Shown: piece by piece, positions 1 to 6,179 of the stretch | Position numbering within the stretch: position 1 is the stretch's first letter | Layout: each line of letters starts with the position of its first letter | Source of the DNA: Pseudanabaena sp. UBA1465 | Lineage (GTDB): Bacteria > Cyanobacteriota > Cyanobacteriia > Pseudanabaenales > Pseudanabaenaceae | Reading direction: 5' to 3' | Length of the DNA: 6,236 bases | NCBI GenBank assembly: GCA_002325645.1 | Contig: DCSN01000030.1 | Location: 1 to 6,236 of the forward strand | Translations under genes and position numbers: made by a program | The notes under the pieces: generated by a model | Databases searched by the model: none | What the model was told of the DNA's origin: nothing | Seen by the model: the letters and a program-made list of their open reading frames with translations, nothing else

Positions 1-24
1 TTAGCTTTGTCAACCCCTTTTTTG

Positions 25-53
25 AAAAAGTTTTGCGTTCTTGTTGCTAAAAC
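25..53 (-). terminator. Possible weak rho-independent terminator downstream of ppa
   Basis: Read on the minus strand, an AT-rich hairpin lies about 45 bases past the ppa stop codon. The arms GTTTTaGC and GCAAAAC form seven pairs with one bulged A and a nine-base loop. A run of five T follows the hairpin directly. The geometry suits an intrinsic terminator, but the stem has only three G-C pairs, so it would be weak. No better candidate is visible in the 98 bases between ppa and the window edge. Confidence 0.33.
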
Positions 54-98
54 CCCAGAATGCCCATGTATTAAAGGTTCTAAGGGTCAAAAGTTTTT

Positions 99-617
99 CT
101 AGGATTTGGGTAATGCCGCATCAATAGATTTGGTTACAAGAGCTTGTACTGCCTCTACGCCTTCCCAGCCTCTGATTTCAGTTACTTTTTTCTCCAGATT
201 TTTGTAAGAACGGAAAAATTCGGCAATTTCTTCGAGACGGTGGGGGGCGATGTCGGCTAGGGTTTTGACTTCGGCGTAGCGAGGATCTTTAGCAGGGACG
301 CAGAGGATCTTTTCGTCGCGATCGCCGCCATCAATCATAATCAGCATCCCGATGGGACGGGCGGGGATGACGCAACCAGGGAAGGTGGGTTGATCCATGA
401 TCACCATGCCATCAAGGGGGTCGCCATCATCGGCAAGGGTGTTGGGGATAAAGCCGTAGTCGTAGGGGTATTGGACTGAGGAGTAAAGAACACGATCTAG
501 GGCAAAAGCATTCAGATCTTTGTCAAATTCGTATTTGTTTTTGCTACCTGCGGGAATTTCGATCAGGACATTGAGGATTCCTGCTTTGGGTTGTGGGGGA
601 ATAAGGGATAAGTCCAT
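99..617 (-). CDS. ppa: Inorganic pyrophosphatase, family I soluble (PPase)
   Basis: This cytoplasmic enzyme hydrolyses pyrophosphate to two phosphates using Mg2+, which pulls biosynthetic reactions forward. The protein is 172 residues, close to the 175 or so usual for bacterial family I enzymes. The family signature DGDPLD lies at residues 64-69. Its aspartates D64, D66 and D69, together with D96, D101 and K103, match the metal- and substrate-binding residues D65, D67, D70, D97, D102 and K104 of the E. coli enzyme. E20, K28, R42, Y54 and the pair Y138-K139 also match known active-site positions. No active-site residue is missing. The ATG at 617 is preceded by a purine-rich A/G stretch but no clear Shine-Dalgarno. 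The gene is transcribed divergently from murI and appears to be monocistronic within the window. The assignment is very secure. Confidence 0.97.
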   Translation of the reverse strand: MDLSLIPPQPKAGILNVLIEIPAGSKNKYEFDKDLNAFALDRVLYSSVQYPYDYGFIPNTLADDGDPLDGMVIMDQPTFPGCVIPARPIGMLIMIDGGDRDEKILCVPAKDPRYAEVKTLADIAPHRLEEIAEFFRSYKNLEKKVTEIRGWEGVEAVQALVTKSIDAALPKS

Positions 618-652
618 AATTTTCTTTTTTTGGTTGTTGATTTAGGTATTGG

Positions 653-670
653 TAATGCTAGATAGCATTA
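653..670. promoter_or_regulatory. Perfect 8-bp inverted repeat in the ppa/murI divergent region
   Basis: The 18-base sequence TAATGCTAGATAGCATTA is a perfect dyad: eight-base arms separated by GA. It lies 36-53 bases upstream of the ppa start and about 140 bases upstream of the murI start. It is not followed by a T run in either direction, so it does not look like a terminator. It could be an operator for a dimeric regulator, or a small hairpin in the ppa leader (seven pairs with a four-base loop). I cannot name a regulator; it does not fit the NtcA consensus GTA-N8-TAC. Confidence 0.35.
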
Positions 671-703
671 TTGTGGTTACACAATTTGCTACCCACATAA
701 AAA

Positions 704-709
704 AGTATA
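704..709 (-). promoter_or_regulatory. Candidate -10 element for ppa
   Basis: On the minus strand this reads TATACT, five of six matches to the sigma-70 consensus TATAAT, about 87 bases upstream of the ppa ATG. No good -35 hexamer lies 16-18 bases further upstream. The call therefore rests on the -10 alone, and the inverted repeat at 653-670 would fall within the resulting leader. Confidence 0.3.
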
Positions 710-739
710 AGTGTCTAGTGCGCTTGTATTTGCGGATAA

Positions 740-768
740 TTGGTTAGGCTGATACGCACTTTTATAAA
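740..768 (+). promoter_or_regulatory. Candidate promoter for murI and the amidase genes
   Basis: TTGGTT at 740-745 and TATAAA at 763-768 are separated by 17 bases. The -35 keeps the TTG core and the -10 matches five of six positions. The element lies about 42 bases before the preferred murI start codon, a usual distance. It is the best-spaced pair in the region. TATGCT at 771-776 is an alternative -10 without a good -35. Confidence 0.35.
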
Positions 769-799
769 AATATGCTTTACTGTGATGCATGTGAATTGT

Positions 800-804
800 G
801 AGGA
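800..804 (+). promoter_or_regulatory. Ribosome binding site deciding the murI start
   Basis: GAGGA ends five bases before the ATG at 810, a good Shine-Dalgarno spacing. The only in-frame alternative upstream, GTG at 798, overlaps this motif and has no purine-rich site of its own. An in-frame TGA at 792 excludes anything longer. The motif therefore favours the ATG at 810. Confidence 0.6.
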
Positions 805-809
805 TATGC

Positions 810-1640
810 ATGGTCTTGCAGCAGGAAGCTCGTTGCCCTATTGGTGTGTTTGATAGTGGGGTTGGAGGACTTACGGTTTTACAGGAAGTTCATCGCCAGT
901 TACCTAATGAATCTGTTATCTATTTTGGTGATACGGCACGATTGCCCTATGGAAGGCGATCGCCTGATGAAATTATTGAATATGTGTATGAGATTTTGCA
1001 CTGGATGCAATCCTTGAATGTCAAGATGGCAATTATGGCTTGCAATACTAGTTCGGCATTGGCATTAGATGTGGTTAGAAAAGATTTTGACCTGCCAATT
1101 TTGGGCTTGATTTTGCCAGGGGCAAGGGCGGCTGTAGGGAAAGGTAAGCGCATTGGGGTGATTGCCACTACGGCGACTGTTAAAAGTGAGGCTTATGTGC
1201 AGGCAATTTGTGAGAGTGATCCCCAAGCTCAAGTTTTTCAGGTTGATTGTCCAGAGTTTGTGCCTTTGATTGAGTCCGATCGCATTCAAGACCCTTACAC
1301 ACTCAAAGTTGCAAGACAATACTTACAACCATTAATTGATGCAAACATTGATACATTGGTTTTAGGTTGTACGCATTATCCGCATTTGTCAGGGGTTTTT
1401 CGTCAGATTTTGCCTTCCCATGTAGCTTTGGTAAATCCTGCTTCGTATGTGGTGAGGGCGGCGGCACAAGAGTTAGACTTGATGGGTTTAAAATACTCAG
1501 AGAATCGTTGTAGACGCGCCGAAACCAAATTTTTTGTGAGTGGTGAACCCGATCGTTTTGCTCAGGTTTCGCGTCGCTGGTTAGGAAAGTTACCTCTAGT
1601 GGAAAAAGTTTCACTATCTCCTGTAGAATTGCTGTCTTAA
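810..1640 (+). CDS. murI: Glutamate racemase
   Basis: MurI is a cofactor-independent cytoplasmic enzyme that converts L-glutamate to the D-glutamate needed for the peptidoglycan stem peptide. From the ATG at 810 the protein has 276 residues, normal for the family. The N-terminal motif IGVFDSGVGG carries the conserved D15-S16 pair, and YFGDTARLPYG follows at about 38-48. The two catalytic cysteines lie in ACNTSS (C78) and GCTHYPH (C187), and the latter motif also holds H189, so the two-base proton-transfer machinery is complete. A GTG at 798 would add four residues (MRIC) but lacks a ribosome binding site; I prefer ATG. The gene is followed after 43 bases by the first of two wall amidases on the same strand, suggesting co-transcription as a peptidoglycan operon. 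A HIP1 octamer lies inside at 956-963. The product is secure; the start is moderately so. Confidence 0.95.
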   Translation: MVLQQEARCPIGVFDSGVGGLTVLQEVHRQLPNESVIYFGDTARLPYGRRSPDEIIEYVYEILHWMQSLNVKMAIMACNTSSALALDVVRKDFDLPILGLILPGARAAVGKGKRIGVIATTATVKSEAYVQAICESDPQAQVFQVDCPEFVPLIESDRIQDPYTLKVARQYLQPLIDANIDTLVLGCTHYPHLSGVFRQILPSHVALVNPASYVVRAAAQELDLMGLKYSENRCRRAETKFFVSGEPDRFAQVSRRWLGKLPLVEKVSLSPVELLS

Positions 1641-1672
1641 AGTTTTGATTGGCAAGCTCTAGTCGATTTGAT

Positions 1673-1677
1673 GGGAG
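1673..1677 (+). promoter_or_regulatory. Ribosome binding site supporting a TTG start (first amidase)
   Basis: GGGAG ends six bases before TTG at 1684, an optimal spacing, while no ATG or GTG in frame lies nearby upstream. The next in-frame ATG (1732) would cut into the hydrophobic core of the signal sequence. The same GGGAG motif with a seven-base spacer precedes the TTG of the second amidase. Confidence 0.6.
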
Positions 1678-1683
1678 TATTTT

Positions 1684-3222
1684 TTGTTGAACCAACTAAA
1701 TCGAAATTACAGGCGATCGCTATGGGTTTTGATGTGCTTACTGGGAAGTGCATTTGTGTATGTGCAGGAAACTAAGGCAAAACTTGCTCTTGATCCGCAA
1801 CTACAGAACAGCGAGTTCAAACGCAATGGTGATCTTCGTGGCAATCCCCAGAGTGATCTCCAAGCGCAGCTAACGCCCTATGGACAAGCGTTGCAGCTAC
1901 GCAATGTTCAAGTTAGTGCTGATGGATTAATCTTGGCAATCAATGGAAATCCCCAATTGATTACTTCACGAGTAGTTAATCCTGATCGCATTGTTGTTGA
2001 TTTGCAGGCAACTGAAGTTACTGCGAGCATACGCAACACCATCGTGCCTGTAAATCGTTATGGTGTGCGCCAAATCCGAGTGGCTCAGTTTCAAAAGTCT
2101 CCTGCGATCGCCAGATTGGTTTTTGATTTAGATAATGCTAATCCTGTGAGTTGGCAAAGCTATTTTGATTCGGGTCGTGGGTTACTTTTGCTGCGCCCCA
2201 GTGGTGGGACAGCATCCCTTGTGAATAATCCTGTTGCAAGTGGTCCCGTTGCCAGTTTGCCAGTTGCATCACTGCCTGTGACTGGCGTTAATTCACCAAC
2301 GACGATTGATGGTTTGTCCTTTAATGGCTATGGTCAGTTGGTAATTCAGGCGAGTCGGGCGATCGCTTACCGTAGCAGCTTAGATACAAGAAGTAATACC
2401 TATAGCGTCACAGTTCCTGCTGTAAGGATTTCATCGCAACTGCGCCGCCCTATTTTAGGAGCCAATAGCCCAATCGAACAGATCCGCCTCAATCAAATTG
2501 GTGATGCGGTTGTAATTAGTATTAAAACGATCGCAGGCTGGCAAATTCGGGAAACAGCTAGGACAAATCCGCAGGCGATCGCACTACAGTTAGCAAGTGT
2601 TGGACAGGTTAATGCAGGTGTTCTGCCAAACACAGGTTCACAGCCACAGCAAATTTACGGTAACAGTACAGCTCGGCAACTAGTTATGATCGATCCTGGG
2701 CATGGTGGACCAGATGTAGGTGCAACCCGCAATGGCATATATGAAAAGGATATTAACTTAGCAATGAGTAAGCAGCTAGGTAGAATATTGCAGCAAATGG
2801 GCTATGCTGTCGCCTATACACGCACCAATGATATCGATCTAGATTTAGAGCCAAGAGTCCAGATTGCGGAGAGTACTAGGGCTAGTGTATTTGTCAGTGT
2901 GCATGTAAACTCTCTAGAGGCAAATGCATCTCAAGTTAATGGGGTTGAAACTTATTATGCTTCAGGTGCGTCTCTAGGTAAGAGCCTTGCAGATTTGGTT
3001 CATAGCCAAATTATTGCTAGTACAGGTGCAAATGACCGTGGTGTGAGGTCAGCTAGATTTTATGTGATTCGGAATACATCAATGCCTGCAATCCTTGTAG
3101 AGACTGGATATATTACCAACCCGTCAGAGGCATCAAAATTGGTCAATAGTTCTTATCAAGAACGGATGGCGGCAGCGATCGCTAAGGGAGTTGATCAATT
3201 CTTGAAATTTTATCGAAGATAG
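1684..3222 (+). CDS. amiC: N-acetylmuramoyl-L-alanine amidase, two AMIN domains plus Amidase_3 (AmiC-like)
   Basis: This is a predicted exported zinc hydrolase that cleaves the amide bond between N-acetylmuramic acid and L-alanine of the stem peptide. It has 512 residues from a TTG start. An N-terminal signal has basic residues (R7, R10, R11) and a hydrophobic core at about 13-27. An AMIN domain spans about 70-172, and a second AMIN-like domain about 207-304. A linker with a PVAS repeat (183-202) joins them. The C-terminal Amidase_3 domain runs about 332-512. Zinc ligands H340 (DPGHGG), E354 (EKD) and H407 (SVHVN) and catalytic E473 (LVETGY) are all present. Only 66 residues separate H407 from E473, so the autoinhibitory helix insert of E. 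coli AmiB and AmiC is absent. AMIN domains are thought to target septal wall. The gene lies between murI (43 bases) and a paralogue (85 bases). Cyanobacterial homologues act in septum splitting and nanopore formation; that role here is inferred. Confidence 0.93.
   Translation: MLNQLNRNYRRSLWVLMCLLGSAFVYVQETKAKLALDPQLQNSEFKRNGDLRGNPQSDLQAQLTPYGQALQLRNVQVSADGLILAINGNPQLITSRVVNPDRIVVDLQATEVTASIRNTIVPVNRYGVRQIRVAQFQKSPAIARLVFDLDNANPVSWQSYFDSGRGLLLLRPSGGTASLVNNPVASGPVASLPVASLPVTGVNSPTTIDGLSFNGYGQLVIQASRAIAYRSSLDTRSNTYSVTVPAVRISSQLRRPILGANSPIEQIRLNQIGDAVVISIKTIAGWQIRETARTNPQAIALQLASVGQVNAGVLPNTGSQPQQIYGNSTARQLVMIDPGHGGPDVGATRNGIYEKDINLAMSKQLGRILQQMGYAVAYTRTNDIDLDLEPRVQIAESTRASVFVSVHVNSLEANASQVNGVETYYASGASLGKSLADLVHSQIIASTGANDRGVRSARFYVIRNTSMPAILVETGYITNPSEASKLVNSSYQERMAAAIAKGVDQFLKFYRR
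2230..2289 (+). repeat. Degenerate 15-bp tandem repeat (four units) in the inter-AMIN linker
   Basis: Four consecutive in-frame 15-base units encode PVASG, PVASL, PVASL and PVTGV (residues 183-202 of the first amidase). The units differ mainly at synonymous third positions: the proline codon is CCT, CCC, CCA, then CCT. The repeat is therefore conserved more in protein than in DNA, indicating an old expansion. The second amidase has a proline- and asparagine-rich linker here but not this repeat. A flexible spacer between the two AMIN domains is the likely role. Confidence 0.7.
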
Positions 3223-3256
3223 AGAGTTGTATGATCATCCTAAAGTCACAAAAACT

Positions 3257-3271
3257 AGCTATTAGATAGCT
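3257..3271. repeat. Small perfect hairpin between the two amidase genes
   Basis: AGCTAT-TAG-ATAGCT forms a six-base-pair stem with a three-base loop in the 85-base spacer. No T run follows, so it is unlikely to terminate transcription. It might protect or mark a processing point in a shared transcript, or be chance. The rest of the spacer shows no convincing promoter. Confidence 0.3.
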
Positions 3272-3295
3272 CAAATTGCCGATCTTTATGCCACT

Positions 3296-3300
3296 GGGAG
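3296..3300 (+). promoter_or_regulatory. Ribosome binding site supporting a TTG start (second amidase)
   Basis: GGGAG ends seven bases before TTG at 3308. It repeats the arrangement before the first amidase. The only nearby ATG (3288) is out of frame and opens a 12-codon dead end. Confidence 0.6.
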
Positions 3301-3307
3301 AACTATT

Positions 3308-4882
3308 TTGCTATATCGTCAATTAGCGGTTGGAATTTGTGTAGGCATAGCAACTAGCTATGGATGGAATTTAGGAAGCCTGTCCAACAGAGCAGCCTAT
3401 GCCCTACAGTCTGATGTTTTGTCATCTTCATTAACAAGTCAAGTATCACAACAGCCTAATAATAATTCCTTAGCAACCGTAATAGCTCAAAACACCTCTG
3501 AGACTAATGCTATAAGGCTCAATAGTATTAGACCTGTTACTAATGGATTGATGTTAAATGTCAACGCTAACCCCCAAATTCGTATTCAACGGGAAGATAA
3601 TCCCGATCGCCTGATTGTGGATTTACAAAATACGGAGGTGATCAAGGAATTGCATAAATCCAATCTGCCGATGAATCGTTTCGGGGTAAAGCAGATCAGG
3701 ATTGCTCAGTTTCAAAATAATCCCGCGATCGCCCGTTTAGTTTTTGATCTTGATAATAATGATCCGAATAGCAAAATTGCTTGGCAAAGTCAGTACATCG
3801 CCGCAACTAATACTTTACTGCTGACTCCATCTAATACTCCATCTAGCCAAGTTGCTCAAGCAATCCCTATTGCGCCTAATTTGCCCATTCCTATTCGCAA
3901 TAATCTCATTAATACGATTCCCAATAATACAAGCAGACCTGCGGCGATCGAGAGACTGAGTTTTAGTAGTACAGGACAGTTATTGATCGAAGCCAACCAA
4001 CCAATTAACTATCAAACAAATCTAGATCGCGCCTCTGGAAATTTTAATTTGACCGTTGCCAATGCCAATATTTCTCCAAATTTGCAACGTCCTACCCTTG
4101 CCGCAAATAGCCCAATTGAGAGAATTCGATTATCACAGGTGGGGAACTCTGTGGAAATCGGTATTAAAACCCTCGCGGGCTGGAAAGTAAATGAAGCTCA
4201 ACGCCAAAACAATCAACAAATTAAGCTGCAAGTTGGCATTAATAGAATTTCGCAAGTCCCCAACAACAATCCCATACCTTTACCAAATAGTATTCCCACT
4301 GCACCGTCACCACAAAATACAGGCGATCGCCGACGGGGTGTCATTTTTGTAGATGCGGGGCATGGTGGTAGAGATCCAGGGGCAGTTGCCAATGGAATCC
4401 AAGAAAAAGATGTGGTTTTACCCATCAGCTTGCTCCTAGGTCAGACCTTACAAGGTATGGGCTTTACCGTATATTACACGCGTACTAACGATGTCGAAAT
4501 TGACTTAGAACCGCGTGTAGCCGCAGCAGAACGTATCAACGCCGATGTGTTTGTAAGCGTTCATGCCAATGCTATAGGAGCAAACAATAGCAACGTTAAT
4601 GGGATTGAGACTTATCATTCACGCAACTCAACCACGGGTCGAGAACTTGCTAGTTATGTGCATTCACAAATTATTTCGGCTACAGGAGCAAATGATCGCT
4701 CGGTTAGAGGCGCAGGTTTTTATGTGATTGCCAGAACCTCGATGCCAGCAATTCTAGTAGAGACTGGTTTTGTCACCAATCCTACTGAGGCGCGAAATTT
4801 AAGTAACCCTAGTTATCAAAAACAGATGGCAGATGCGATCGCTAGAGGCATCGATCAATTTATGAGAGTTCGCGGCAGATAA
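3308..4882 (+). CDS. amiC: N-acetylmuramoyl-L-alanine amidase, two AMIN domains plus Amidase_3 (AmiC-like paralogue)
   Basis: This tandem paralogue of the preceding gene has the same predicted activity, cutting the muramic acid to L-alanine bond in the periplasm. It has 524 residues from TTG. An N-terminal hydrophobic segment is followed by an AYA site at 30-32, a plausible signal peptidase I site. AMIN domains lie at about 67-173 and 213-310. Linkers at about 174-212 and 312-342 are rich in Asn and Pro. Amidase_3 spans about 344-524. Zinc ligands H352 (GHGG), E366 (EKD) and H419 (SVHAN) and catalytic E485 (LVETGF) are intact. The last 181 residues align with those of the first amidase without a gap, with about 107 identities by hand count. 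The N-terminal region and linkers have diverged much more. As in its neighbour, the E. coli-type autoinhibitory insert is missing. A strong terminator follows 21 bases after the stop, marking the end of the operon. Which copy corresponds to AmiC1 or AmiC2 of Nostoc is not decided here. Confidence 0.93.
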   Translation: MLYRQLAVGICVGIATSYGWNLGSLSNRAAYALQSDVLSSSLTSQVSQQPNNNSLATVIAQNTSETNAIRLNSIRPVTNGLMLNVNANPQIRIQREDNPDRLIVDLQNTEVIKELHKSNLPMNRFGVKQIRIAQFQNNPAIARLVFDLDNNDPNSKIAWQSQYIAATNTLLLTPSNTPSSQVAQAIPIAPNLPIPIRNNLINTIPNNTSRPAAIERLSFSSTGQLLIEANQPINYQTNLDRASGNFNLTVANANISPNLQRPTLAANSPIERIRLSQVGNSVEIGIKTLAGWKVNEAQRQNNQQIKLQVGINRISQVPNNNPIPLPNSIPTAPSPQNTGDRRRGVIFVDAGHGGRDPGAVANGIQEKDVVLPISLLLGQTLQGMGFTVYYTRTNDVEIDLEPRVAAAERINADVFVSVHANAIGANNSNVNGIETYHSRNSTTGRELASYVHSQIISATGANDRSVRGAGFYVIARTSMPAILVETGFVTNPTEARNLSNPSYQKQMADAIARGIDQFMRVRGR

Positions 4883-4903
4883 AAAATTTTGTGTGTTACG
4901 CAT

Positions 4904-4947
4904 AAATGTTCAAAAAGCTGGCGAAGCCAGCTTTTTGAACATTTTTT
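4904..4947 (+). terminator. Strong hairpin terminator between convergent genes
   Basis: The arms at 4904-4922 and 4926-4944 are perfectly complementary over 19 pairs around a GAA triloop (GCTGGC-GAA-GCCAGC at the core). The plus strand then has a T run at 4942-4947. It lies 21 bases after the second amidase stop and serves the murI-amidase unit. The T run overlaps the TAA stop of the minus-strand gene (4946-4948). Read on the minus strand the hairpin is followed only by a short UUU, so termination in that direction is possible but weaker. Confidence 0.85.
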
Positions 4948-6091
4948 AAGTTAGAACTTTAGAAAACTCTAAAGGAGACTGTGATTTTTGCTGTTGATGC
5001 CTTGCATCGGTAATTAGCCAATCTAAGGCAGCAGCCTGGAGGTCGATCGTTGCGCCTGTCTTGTCAACGCAATAACGACCGAATACGAGCTTGTCCACTA
5101 AGCGCACATCCGAAAGCCGCGAATATTCAAAAATCACACTGCGCTCCACCACCGCACCACTGCAAACATGGCAATTTGGACCAATCATCGTTGGACCAAT
5201 AATCGTTGCACCATCCTCAATTTGAGTCATCCCGCCAATATAAACGGGACCACGAATATCGACCTTATCCCAATCTACCGATACATTTAAACCCGTGTAA
5301 ATACCAGGACGGACTTCATGCCCTGGAATATTGACATTTTTGATTTTGTCCGACAAAACATCTTGAATGGCTTGCCAATAGTCTGGGACTTTTCCAATAT
5401 CAACCCATTGAAAGTCCATTGAAATGGCATGAAATGGCAAATCTGCGGCAACTAATTTAGGGAATAAATCACTACCCAGATCAAACTCTGTCCCTGAAGG
5501 TACATAATCTAAAATTTCTGGCTCAAAAATATAGATGCCTGTGTTAATCGTATTGCTGAGAGCAGCTTCGACACTGGGCTTTTCCTGAAACTGTTTAATC
5601 CTGCCCTCAGAGTCCGTCACAACTACCCCATAGCTCGATACCTGATCCTTAGGTACAGTCTTAGTAATAATCGTGGCTAAAGATTTTTTTTGACGATGCC
5701 AATTGATTGCATAGGTAAGGTCAAGATCGATTAGAGCATCACCGCAAAGTACGACAAAAGTATCATCAAAGAATGGCGAAAAATCTTGGATTTTTTTGAG
5801 TCCACCTGCGGAACCAAGAGCGCTACCCTGCAACTTGCCATCAATGATTGTTCCTTCAAAGGAATAGGCCATTTGCACGCCAAATTTTTGACCATCTCGA
5901 AAATAGTTTTCGATTTCTTCAGAAAGATGGCTCACATTAACCATGATTTGATCAAAGCCATGCTGTCTGAGTAATTCAACTAAGAATTCCATAACAGGCT
6001 TTTGCATGATCGGGATCATGGGCTTAGGCATGATGTTTGTGATGGGGCGAATTCGCGTACCTTTACCTGCCGCTAGAATCATGGCTTTCAT
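4946..6091 (-). CDS. Mannose-1-phosphate guanylyltransferase-like NDP-sugar pyrophosphorylase
   Basis: This is a cytoplasmic enzyme predicted to join a nucleoside triphosphate and a sugar 1-phosphate to give an NDP-sugar plus pyrophosphate, most likely GDP-mannose. The 381-residue protein opens with the Rossmann-type nucleotide-binding motif LAAGKGTRIRP (6-16), followed by PKP with K23. CGDALID (116-122) carries the metal-binding D118. FQEKPS (168-173), NTGIYIF (183-189) and QWVDIG (228-233) complete the catalytic domain. Residues about 262-345 show the hexapeptide-like pattern of a left-handed beta-helix (GPVYIGG, GATIIGP, GPNCHVCSGAVV). The length fits the short cyanobacterial form; the phosphomannomutase domain fused in longer homologues is absent. 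The start ATG has GAGGAG upstream. It converges on the amidase operon and shares its terminator region. Substrate choice cannot be proved from motifs; glucose-1-phosphate thymidylyl- or uridylyltransferase activity is the main alternative. It contains no HIP1 site. Confidence 0.85.
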   Translation of the reverse strand: MKAMILAAGKGTRIRPITNIMPKPMIPIMQKPVMEFLVELLRQHGFDQIMVNVSHLSEEIENYFRDGQKFGVQMAYSFEGTIIDGKLQGSALGSAGGLKKIQDFSPFFDDTFVVLCGDALIDLDLTYAINWHRQKKSLATIITKTVPKDQVSSYGVVVTDSEGRIKQFQEKPSVEAALSNTINTGIYIFEPEILDYVPSGTEFDLGSDLFPKLVAADLPFHAISMDFQWVDIGKVPDYWQAIQDVLSDKIKNVNIPGHEVRPGIYTGLNVSVDWDKVDIRGPVYIGGMTQIEDGATIIGPTMIGPNCHVCSGAVVERSVIFEYSRLSDVRLVDKLVFGRYCVDKTGATIDLQAAALDWLITDARHQQQKSQSPLEFSKVLT

Positions 6092-6101
6092 AGATTATGC
6101 T

Positions 6102-6107
6102 CTCCTC
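6102..6107 (-). promoter_or_regulatory. Ribosome binding site of the guanylyltransferase gene
   Basis: On the minus strand this reads GAGGAG, the best Shine-Dalgarno match in the window, ending ten bases before the ATG at 6091. It confirms the start codon. Confidence 0.6.
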
Positions 6108-6179
6108 ACACTAAGTTGAAATCTCGCTTATCATGTCCCAGCAATTCAAAAAAAATATTCCAAATGCCTGAAAATTGGT

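Noticed and set aside
8..13. Perfect minus-strand -35 hexamer TTGACA at the left edge
   Set aside because: Its -10 would lie outside the window, so a promoter for a neighbouring gene cannot be supported.
717..760. Inverted repeat AGTGCG (717-722) and CGCACT (755-760)
   Set aside because: Six-base arms across a 32-base gap are too short and too far apart to separate from chance.
798..809. GTG at 798 as the murI start
   Set aside because: It has no ribosome binding site and overlaps the GAGGA motif that fits the ATG at 810; it remains a minor alternative.
947..1695. Three open frames of 73, 84 and 130 codons on the minus strand opposite murI
   Set aside because: They lie antisense to a gene with complete family motifs, show no recognisable domain and have no supporting context.
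1671..1775. A 34-codon frame starting at ATG 1671 ahead of and overlapping the first amidase
   Set aside because: It is out of frame with the amidase, has no recognisable features and competes with a well-placed TTG start.
3223..3307. A separate promoter for the second amidase
   Set aside because: No -35/-10 pair with acceptable match and spacing is visible; co-transcription with the first amidase is simpler.
4213..4425. A 70-codon minus-strand frame opposite the second amidase
   Set aside because: It is a shadow of the conserved coding frame, with no recognisable domain.
5786..5974. A 62-codon plus-strand frame inside the guanylyltransferase gene
   Set aside because: It is antisense to conserved catalytic motifs and has no support of its own.
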